This document shows, piece after piece, positions 56,669 through 64,000 of a stretch of DNA of 64,000 nt (its first letter is position 1; each line of letters starts with the position of its first letter). The notes below the pieces were generated by a model that ran no database searches, was not told where the DNA came from, and worked only from the letters and a program-made list of their open reading frames with translations. The position numbers and the translations under genes were made by a program. The DNA is from Rhizobiaceae bacterium (lineage in GTDB: Bacteria > Pseudomonadota > Alphaproteobacteria > Rhizobiales > Rhizobiaceae), in the NCBI GenBank assembly GCA_029212415.1, contig JARGOF010000010.1:1-64000 (forward strand), written 5' to 3'.

Positions 56669-59600
56669 CTAATTTCTGGTCTTTGCGATGTCATTCATCA
56701 TGCCCGCTGCCACCGTCAGGCGCGCAATATTCATGTCGCCACTCTCGATCAATTCACTGATTCGCTCCTGGGTTCGGTCGATGCGAATCCGGTCAGCCCC
56801 ATGCCAGCCCGCCACCGGATCCTCTTCTGATCCGAACTTTTCCAGTGCTGACGCTGTGATCGATCGCCGGGCTGCGGTAATTTCATCCAGACCCCGCGCA
56901 ATGGCAAGCGCTTCATAATGATCCGAGACACTTGCGTTATTGGCGGCCACATCGATACGTCCGATCCGGAACAATTCGGATACGTCGAAGAATATTTTGG
57001 CTGATTTCTTCAGGTCGGCGCCGGAAACCGCCGCAATCTGCATGATCTCGGGAATAAGCGACAGGCTTGGCAATTGAGACAAACGTGTGGCCAGCTTCGG
57101 CGGAATGCCATTGCTGATGCCCTCCGCATAGCGTCGCGCTGTCTCCTCCTGCATGAAGCCAGGCAGCAGCGATGGCAACGTCGACTCCAACGAGCCAACG
57201 GCGGTCTGAAGTTCCTTGACCGTTGCCTCCAGGTTCATCGCGTAGAGGCCGGTTTTCAAAGCCCAGCGCGATACCGTCAGGATGACATGCCCGACACCGG
57301 CGTATAATCGTTTTTGAACGTCACCGGGTATCAAATTGTCCAGTTCATCTATTGCATCATAGAGTGACGACAGGTTCAGCCCATCGCGAACCATGACATA
57401 GGTCTTGACAATATCGGACGACAACATGCCGGTGGCGTCGCTCAACTTGCTGACAAAGGTCGGTCCGCCCCGATTGATCGTATCATTGGCCAGCAAGGTT
57501 CCAATGATTTCCCGACGCAATCGATGTTCCTTGATATCCTTGCCATGGGCCTTGTGCATTCCCTTCGGGAAATAGGCCATAAGCGCAGTTTCGAAATAGC
57601 CGTCATCCAGCAAGGCGCTCCTGCTGAGGTCATCAAAAAGGAAAATCTTGGCATAGGACAGCAGGACACCGATTTCAGCTCTGGTAAGCGGCTTGCCGGC
57701 AGCAACGCGTTCCACCAGGGTCTGATTGTCAGGCAAGGTCTCAACCACCCGGTCCAGATGCCCCCGGGCTTCAAGCTGCGCCATCAGCCGAATGAGATCA
57801 CCTGTGGCACGGGTGCTGCGTCGTTCGACAAGAGAGATGGCAAGGGTTTGCAGATAATTGTTGCGCAACACCAGCGCAGCCACTTCATCCGTCATCAAAA
57901 TCAGCAATTTGTTGCGGTTTGCCAACGTCAGACGATCATCGCGCATCGCATTGGCCAGCGCGATCTTGATATTGACCTCGACGTCAGACGAATTCACCCC
58001 GGCGGAATTGTCGATTGCATCGGAATTGCTTCGGCCCCCACGCAGGTTGAAGGCAATACGTCCGCGTTGCGTGACACCCAGATTGGCGCCTTCACCAATA
58101 ACCTTGACACGCAACTGATCTGCCGTGACGCGCACCGCATCATTGGCCCGGTCGCCAACCTCCGCATCGCTTTCGCCTGCTTCCTTGACATAGGTGCCGA
58201 TGCCGCCGAACCACAGCAAATCGGCCTCTGATTTCAAAATGGCCGTTATGATATCCAGCGGCGAGGCCTTCAGTGTGGAAAGCCCGATGGCCGCTGCGGC
58301 CTGTTTTGTCAGCGTGACCGATTTTTCCGAACGGGAAATGATCATCGCCCCTTCCGACAGTTTGGACTGATCGTAATCCTGCCAACTGGAACGGCCCAGG
58401 GCGAACATGCGCTTGCGCTCGGCAAAGGACGTTTTGCATACCGGATCCGGGTCAATGAAAATATCGCGATGGTCAAAGGCGGCCACCAGCCTGATTTTTG
58501 GCGACAGCAACATGCCATTGCCAAAAACATCCCCCGACATGTCGCCCACGCCGATGACGGTAAATTCACTCTTCTGGATATCCACATCCATTTCCCGGAA
58601 ATGGCGTTTGACTGCTTCCCAGGCACCGCGGGCGGTGATTCCCATTTTCTTGTGGTCGTAGCCATCCGAACCACCGGAGGCAAAGGCATCATCCAGCCAG
58701 AAATGGTGCGCCTGGCTGATCGCATTGGCCGTGTCTGAAAAGGTCGCTGTCCCCTTGTCAGCCGCAACAACAAAATAGGGGTCCTCACCATCGTGGCAAC
58801 GGGTGCTTTGTGGAAAGACGACCTTGCCGTCGACTATATTGTCCGTGACCGACAGCAATGCGGTGATGAAAGTCTTGTAGGCATTGCGCCCGGCATTGAA
58901 TATGTCGTCACGCGTGCCGCCGGACGGAAGCTGTTTGGGATAGAATCCACCCTTTGATCCGACCGGGACAATGACGGCATTCTTGACCTGCTGGGCCTTC
59001 ACCAGACCCAGCACTTCGGTACGGTAATCCTGCGCCCGGTCCGACCAGCGAAGACCGCCGCGGGCAATCGGCCCAAAGCGCAGATGAACACCCTCCACTT
59101 CCGATCCATAGACGAAAATCTCACGGTAGGGCCGCGGCTCGGGAAGACCATCGAGAGCACGCGGATTGAGTTTGAAGGCCAGTGTTCTTCGGAACGATCC
59201 GTCTTCTTCCCGGTGATAGAAATTTGTCCGCAGGGTGCTTGATATGACATTGACATAGCGACGCAAAATCCGGTCATCATCAAGACTTGGAACGCGTGTC
59301 AGAGCCTCTTCGATAGCCGCGCTTGTCTCCTCAAAGGTCTTTTCAGCCTCCTCGGGAATCATCTCCGGATCAAAACGGCTGCTGAAGAGATTGAACAGAT
59401 TGGACGCTATGTCCGGGTATCGATTGAGCGTGTCGGCAATATAGCCTTGCGAAAAGGTAATGCCTGTTTGACGCAGATAACGCGCATAGGCGCGAAGCAC
59501 CGTGACGTGCCTCACCGGCAGGCCGCAATTGATCACCAGTCGATTGAAACCGTCATTGTCGATCTCGCCGAACCAGGTCGACATGAAGGCGTCGTCCAGC

Positions 59601-61480
59601 ATATTAACCAGACGTGACAGATCAACGGCCCGGCCTTCACGCTGCACCAGTTCCATATCGTGAACGACAACCCCATGGGATTCGGTTTCCTCAATGCCGA
59701 CGCTCAGATCAAAGGTCTGTTCGCTGATCACGCTGAAGCCGAGATTTTCCAGCAGCGGCACGCGGCGCGACAGGGAAACCGGTTCCTCGTGGTGAAAAAT
59801 CTTCAGCGACAGATTTTCACTGGCTTCTCCGGCACGCTGGTAAAAATCGATGCTGATCGGATTGTCAGCATTGCATTGCAAAAGGCTCGGCAGGTCATCA
59901 ACAGCCTGCTCGGGTGTGAAATTGTCCCGATAGGCATGCGATGTGTGGAGAGACAGGCTGTTTTCACCGGCCAGAGTGGCGAAGCGATCTTCCCAACGGG
60001 CCACGATCTCGCGAACATTATGCTCCAGCACGTCCTGCGAAACGCGCGGCGTGCGCCCTGCCGAACGGCCCATAATGAAGTGAACGCGGGCGACGCCGCC
60101 TTCCGGAAACGCCGGATAATAGGCTGACAGCCGTGCCTCGAAGACGTCCTTGAGATAGGCGCTGATACGTTCGCGGGCAATCGAATCATACTGGTCGCGC
60201 GGCACATAGACGAGCACGGATACAAACCGGTCAAAACGATCAATGCGTGGCAGAACACGCACACGCGGCCGGTCATTCAACTCGATAATTTGCTCGCAAA
60301 ACCCGGCAAGCATCGGCGCGTCGATCTGGAACAGTTCATCGCGTGGATAGCTCTCCAGAACATTCAGCAGTATTTTTCCCGAATGGCTGTGCTGGTCGAA
60401 GCCAAAACTCTCGACCACGGCACGGGTTTTGGATCGAAGCAGCGGAATACGTTGCACGGAGCGCGTATAGGCGCTGGATGTAAACAGCCCGACAATGCGC
60501 AATTCGCCGGTGACGCGCCCGCTCTCGTCGTAACGTTTGACCCCGACATAATCCATATAGGTTCGACGATGGACCAGCGAGCGCACATTCGCCTTGGTAA
60601 CAATGAGAACGTCCGGTCCCTGCAGGAAAGCCAGCAATTCCGGTGTTGTCGTCACATGATCGCTGCCGCGCCTGAGAACCCGGACATCCGGGTCGGACAG
60701 GATGCCAAGGCCTGTTTCGTCGACACGCTCGACTGTCGCGTCCTTGCCACTGCCGCGATAGTGGTATTCGCGTATGCCCAGAAAGGTAAAATTGTCATCC
60801 AGCAGCCAGGCAAGAAAGGCCAGCGCTTCTTCGCGTTCCGCCAGATGCTGGTTGCCACCGGCATTCTTCAACTGGGATACGATGGCGTCTACCTTGGTCA
60901 GCATCGGCCGCCAATCGGCAACAGCACGATGGACCTGATCCAGAACCATGATCAGATTGCTCTGCAAGGCGGCGATTTCCGCTTCTGAAAGCAGTGAAAC
61001 GTGAATCTGGATAAAACTGGTCTTTTGCCGGCTTGCATCTTCTTTGCCGGCAACGGCCAGGCTTATGTCCTTGATGGAATTGTCATCGGCTCTCAGCACA
61101 TTGAGAATCGGATGGGCTGCAAGGCAGATATCCCGGTGGCTGTCAGCAATTTCGCCCATGATCGAATCATATAAAAACGGCATGTTGCGATCGATGATCG
61201 TGATAACGCTTAAAGCACGCCCGGCAAGATCGACACTTCCCAGCGGACCATCAATCGGTCCGACCTGCACAATGGCATCCTTGCCGTTCCACTGACTGAG
61301 TTGTTCATGGGCGTGAATGCAGCAGGCAGCCAGCGATTCCGGCCTGAAAGCAAGCACGTCATCGGCACTGACATGACCATAAAACTGGTCCGGCTCTATG
61401 TATTTGGATTTTGACCCGCGCAAAATTTCGGCAATTCTGGCGATCTGTTTGTCACGTTTAGGATGCAGGCGGGTGCCCAT
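56669..61480 (-). CDS. NAD-specific glutamate dehydrogenase, large (GDH180-type)
   Basis: 1603 aa; LRFGPIARGGLRWSDRAQDYRTEVLGLVKAQQVKNAVIVPVGSKGGFYPKQLP, GVGDMSGDVFGNGML, GEGANLGVTQRGRIAFNLRGGRSNSDAIDNSAGVNSSDVEVNIKI. Confidence 0.96.
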   Translation of the reverse strand: MGTRLHPKRDKQIARIAEILRGSKSKYIEPDQFYGHVSADDVLAFRPESLAACCIHAHEQLSQWNGKDAIVQVGPIDGPLGSVDLAGRALSVITIIDRNMPFLYDSIMGEIADSHRDICLAAHPILNVLRADDNSIKDISLAVAGKEDASRQKTSFIQIHVSLLSEAEIAALQSNLIMVLDQVHRAVADWRPMLTKVDAIVSQLKNAGGNQHLAEREEALAFLAWLLDDNFTFLGIREYHYRGSGKDATVERVDETGLGILSDPDVRVLRRGSDHVTTTPELLAFLQGPDVLIVTKANVRSLVHRRTYMDYVGVKRYDESGRVTGELRIVGLFTSSAYTRSVQRIPLLRSKTRAVVESFGFDQHSHSGKILLNVLESYPRDELFQIDAPMLAGFCEQIIELNDRPRVRVLPRIDRFDRFVSVLVYVPRDQYDSIARERISAYLKDVFEARLSAYYPAFPEGGVARVHFIMGRSAGRTPRVSQDVLEHNVREIVARWEDRFATLAGENSLSLHTSHAYRDNFTPEQAVDDLPSLLQCNADNPISIDFYQRAGEASENLSLKIFHHEEPVSLSRRVPLLENLGFSVISEQTFDLSVGIEETESHGVVVHDMELVQREGRAVDLSRLVNMLDDAFMSTWFGEIDNDGFNRLVINCGLPVRHVTVLRAYARYLRQTGITFSQGYIADTLNRYPDIASNLFNLFSSRFDPEMIPEEAEKTFEETSAAIEEALTRVPSLDDDRILRRYVNVISSTLRTNFYHREEDGSFRRTLAFKLNPRALDGLPEPRPYREIFVYGSEVEGVHLRFGPIARGGLRWSDRAQDYRTEVLGLVKAQQVKNAVIVPVGSKGGFYPKQLPSGGTRDDIFNAGRNAYKTFITALLSVTDNIVDGKVVFPQSTRCHDGEDPYFVVAADKGTATFSDTANAISQAHHFWLDDAFASGGSDGYDHKKMGITARGAWEAVKRHFREMDVDIQKSEFTVIGVGDMSGDVFGNGMLLSPKIRLVAAFDHRDIFIDPDPVCKTSFAERKRMFALGRSSWQDYDQSKLSEGAMIISRSEKSVTLTKQAAAAIGLSTLKASPLDIITAILKSEADLLWFGGIGTYVKEAGESDAEVGDRANDAVRVTADQLRVKVIGEGANLGVTQRGRIAFNLRGGRSNSDAIDNSAGVNSSDVEVNIKIALANAMRDDRLTLANRNKLLILMTDEVAALVLRNNYLQTLAISLVERRSTRATGDLIRLMAQLEARGHLDRVVETLPDNQTLVERVAAGKPLTRAEIGVLLSYAKIFLFDDLSRSALLDDGYFETALMAYFPKGMHKAHGKDIKEHRLRREIIGTLLANDTINRGGPTFVSKLSDATGMLSSDIVKTYVMVRDGLNLSSLYDAIDELDNLIPGDVQKRLYAGVGHVILTVSRWALKTGLYAMNLEATVKELQTAVGSLESTLPSLLPGFMQEETARRYAEGISNGIPPKLATRLSQLPSLSLIPEIMQIAAVSGADLKKSAKIFFDVSELFRIGRIDVAANNASVSDHYEALAIARGLDEITAARRSITASALEKFGSEEDPVAGWHGADRIRIDRTQERISELIESGDMNIARLTVAAGMMNDIAKTRN

Positions 61481-61597
61481 GTCTCTCTCCCGGTATAAGT
61501 TAAGGCACTCGACCTAGCCTTGCATTCAATGGTAGCAGAACAACAGCCCGATGTGATGCAAATATTTATAACATCACTACAGTCACCGGAGAATGAC

Positions 61598-62173
61598 ATG
61601 ACCACCCAAGCAAAAAATGCCACGGCCCTGGATCTGCCACCGAGCAAGGAGCTTTCAGAGGAAACCAGAGCCTATTTTGATAAATGCCAGGAAAAACTCG
61701 GCATGATCCCCAATGTGTTGCTGGCCTATGCCTTTGACGATGTCAAACTTCAGGCTTTCAGCGCCTTTTACAATGATCTCATGCTGGGCAATTCAGGCCT
61801 GTCCAAACTTGAACGGGAAATGATTGCCGTTGCCGTGTCGTCCGTGAACCGCTGTTTTTACTGCCTTGCTGCCCATGGCGCAGCGGTCAGACAGCTATCC
61901 GGCAATCCGAAACTGGGTGAACAGATGGTCATGAACTATCGCTCTGCCGATCTTGATGAGCGTCAGCGGGCAATGCTGGATTTTGCCGTAAAACTGACCG
62001 AAACACCCGGCAGGATCGAGGAGCAGGATCGTGAAGCCCTGCGCGCGGTTGGTTTCAACGACCGCGATATCTGGGACATCGGTGCCACGGCATCCTTCTT
62101 CAACATGACAAACCGCATGGCCTCCGCCACTGACATGCGACCCAATGACGAATATCATTCCATGGCGCGCTAA
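61598..62173 (+). CDS. Peroxidase-related / AhpD-like (carboxymuconolactone decarboxylase family) protein
   Basis: KLEREMIAVAVSSVNRCFYCLAAHGAAVRQLSG (CxxC...H AhpD-type motif). Start at ATG 61598. Confidence 0.9.
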   Translation: MTTQAKNATALDLPPSKELSEETRAYFDKCQEKLGMIPNVLLAYAFDDVKLQAFSAFYNDLMLGNSGLSKLEREMIAVAVSSVNRCFYCLAAHGAAVRQLSGNPKLGEQMVMNYRSADLDERQRAMLDFAVKLTETPGRIEEQDREALRAVGFNDRDIWDIGATASFFNMTNRMASATDMRPNDEYHSMAR

Positions 62174-62187
62174 CGCCTTTGGTTGCA

Positions 62188-62820
62188 TCATATCTCGATG
62201 ACGTGATCGGGCAATTCATTGGGATTGTCCGCCGAAGGGGGAAAATGCACGATCAAAATGGTCTGGATCTGTTCCACGGCATTGATCAATGCATGGGCCA
62301 GCTTCTTCTCGGCGGCACCCGCGATCAGGTCTGCAACAATGGTGTTCCACTGATCCTGCGACACCTTGTCGGATATGCCACCATCGGCAACGACTTCCGC
62401 ATAGCGCTCTGCCAGTGAAACAAAGACAAGCACCCCGGTGCGGGCTTGCGTCCGGTGGGTGTTCTGGGCAAAAAACTGCTGCATCGCATTGGCATGAGCG
62501 CGGCGATAGCGCAGGGATTTGGGCACCAGCAGGAGCCTTAGCCGGGGTATCTGATAGAGTATCAACAGCCCGGACCCATAGGCAATGAACTGGGCGGTGA
62601 CAAAGATCCGCAGATCAATATCAATCCACAACCAGTAAAACAGCCAGGCAAACAGCAGGCCCACCATCAGTGTGACGGCTGAAAATACAAAGCCTGCCGC
62701 CAGAAAATAGCTGTCTGACTGGCGACAGACGGCACAATGGATTTCTCCACTTGTCTGCCGCTCCGCCAACTGGATGGCCGCTGCAATTTGCTTATGTTCC
62801 TCATGGGTGAAAATTACCAT
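62188..62820 (-). CDS. TPM domain protein
   Basis: MVIFTHEEHKQIAAAIQLAERQTSGEIHCAVCRQSDSY ... TGVLVFVSLAERYAEVVADGGISDKVSQDQWNTIV. Confidence 0.85.
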   Translation of the reverse strand: MVIFTHEEHKQIAAAIQLAERQTSGEIHCAVCRQSDSYFLAAGFVFSAVTLMVGLLFAWLFYWLWIDIDLRIFVTAQFIAYGSGLLILYQIPRLRLLLVPKSLRYRRAHANAMQQFFAQNTHRTQARTGVLVFVSLAERYAEVVADGGISDKVSQDQWNTIVADLIAGAAEKKLAHALINAVEQIQTILIVHFPPSADNPNELPDHVIEI

Positions 62821-63668
62821 CCTCCGGATGCCCCTCCGCCGCCTGATGATCCACCGCCACCGGAAAATCCGCCACCGGAACGGCCGGACCGACCCCTGCT
62901 ACCTGCAGAACCACTGGAGGCACCGCCCCCATAGGAAACAGCAATGCCGAGCCATTTGTACCGACCCGGCGCCAGCTTTTTGCCAAATATGGATGCCAGG
63001 ATGGAAAAGCCGAATATGCTGACGAAAAACGAAACAAAAAGCACAAAGACCACCTTGCCCCAGGTGTCCTGCCCAAGGGATTTTTCCGCATTGCGCTCGG
63101 CGCGGGCCTTCAGTTCATCGGCGTTGCCCTCAAGAACGGATATGATGTCATCAACGCCGCGCCTTATGCCCGCCTCATAGTTGCCCGCCCGAAATTCCGG
63201 GACCATTGAATTTTCGATTATGAGCCTTGAAAGCAGGTCTGTCAGAATGCCTTCCAGACCGTAGCCGACTTCAATGCGCATTTTCCTGTCATCAATGGCA
63301 ACAAGCAGCAACACGCCATTGTTTTCTCCGGCCTGCCCCAGACCCCAATGACGAAACAACTGATTGGCATAGGGCTCTATGGGGCTTTCGCCGGTGCTTC
63401 TTACCGTCGCAACCACAAGCTGATCCGAGGATTTGGCTTCGAAAGCCGCCAGCTGTTCAATCAATTGCGCTTTTGTCCCGGAAGACAGGACATGGGCTTC
63501 ATCAACCACCCGTCCCGTCAGTGCAGGAAAATCCTGCGCCCTGGCGCCAGACTGACTGACGACGACAAGGGCAAGCAGCAAGAGAGCCGCTGACAGGCGC
63601 CGAAATCCGAATGTCATCGATCTCATGGGCGCGTGCATGGTGCCGTTCATGGAATTGACTTCAGTCAA
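62814..63668 (-). CDS. TPM domain protein, YgcG family
   Basis: FPALTGRVVDEAHVLSSGTKAQLIEQLAAFEAKSSDQLVVATV...NGVLLLVAIDDRKMRIEVGYGLEGILTD; Gly/Ser-rich C-terminus. True start may be downstream (MRSMTFGFRR). Confidence 0.92.
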   Translation of the reverse strand: MTEVNSMNGTMHAPMRSMTFGFRRLSAALLLLALVVVSQSGARAQDFPALTGRVVDEAHVLSSGTKAQLIEQLAAFEAKSSDQLVVATVRSTGESPIEPYANQLFRHWGLGQAGENNGVLLLVAIDDRKMRIEVGYGLEGILTDLLSRLIIENSMVPEFRAGNYEAGIRRGVDDIISVLEGNADELKARAERNAEKSLGQDTWGKVVFVLFVSFFVSIFGFSILASIFGKKLAPGRYKWLGIAVSYGGGASSGSAGSRGRSGRSGGGFSGGGGSSGGGGASGGW

Positions 63669-64000
63669 AGCTCACCTTGGGTACCGCGCGGCTTTCGGCA
63701 TCGATACTGAATGTCTGCATGGGTCTGGCGTCCGAATAGATAAATGCAGCCCACCAGCGACCCGGCACGGTCCGCAGCTCCGTATTGTAGAGACGTACCG
63801 CTTCGATATAATCACGGCGCGCCACAGCTATACGGTTTTCCGTCCCCTCCAGTTGTGACTGCAAGGCAAGAAAATTCTGGTTGGCTTTCAAATCCGGATA
63901 ATTTTCAGATATGGCCAGCAATCTGCTCAGCGCAGAGGTGAGTTCCGATTGGTTTTGCTGGAACGTTTCAAAGGCCTTCGGATCCGTCAGGACATCGGCG
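63661..64000 (-). CDS. lemA: LemA family protein, truncated at the window edge
   Basis: PKAFETFQQNQSELTSALSRLLAISENYPDLKANQNFLALQSQLEGTENRIAVARRDYIEAVRLYNTELRTVPG; reading frame runs past 64000. Confidence 0.92.
   Translation of the reverse strand, partial: ADVLTDPKAFETFQQNQSELTSALSRLLAISENYPDLKANQNFLALQSQLEGTENRIAVARRDYIEAVRLYNTELRTVPGRWWAAFIYSDARPMQTFSIDAESRAVPKVSFD

Noticed and set aside
62814-62930. Gly/Ser-rich repeat-like sequence
   Set aside because: This is the low-complexity C-terminus expected for YgcG/TPM proteins, not a mobile or regulatory repeat

Overview
The window looks like ordinary alphaproteobacterial (Rhizobiales-like) chromosome, densely coding on both strands. I saw no rRNA, tRNA, CRISPR array, IS element or prophage. 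Main contents, left to right: (1) a TAXI-type TRAP transporter with a DctB/DctD-like sigma-54 two-component pair; (2) an uncharacterised membrane protein, then an acyl-CoA-synthetase/GNAT fusion directly followed by a histone-deacetylase-family gene; (3) a LysR-controlled biuret (possibly triuret) catabolic operon: biuret hydrolase, a second isochorismatase-fold hydrolase, cupin, allophanate hydrolase and a five-domain oligopeptide-type ABC transporter; (4) a membrane class III nucleotide cyclase, aldo/keto reductase, PhoX-like phosphatase, GH13_18 sugar phosphorylase and a PLP decarboxylase; (5) the imuA-imuB-dnaE2 mutasome with a perfect GTTC-N7-GTTC SOS box; (6) trcR/DUF1013, acs, a cyclopropane-fatty-acid synthase-type methyltransferase and a TadG-like VWA protein; (7) DUF1674, htpX, rsmB, heparinase II/III and purH; (8) a second LysR/TAXI-TRAP operon with a LigI-like hydrolase and a dienelactone hydrolase; (9) an MFS transporter, the large NAD-glutamate dehydrogenase, an AhpD-like protein, two TPM-domain proteins and LemA. 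The most interesting items are the tandem isochorismatase-hydrolase operon with paired LysR boxes, an 18-bp tandem repeat that replicates a stop codon five times, a long imperfect palindrome upstream of the heparinase gene, a near-perfect 22-bp operator-like palindrome upstream of phoX, and the membrane protein with DEx4HE and EExxEM motifs. Product calls come from reading the translations and were not checked against any database.
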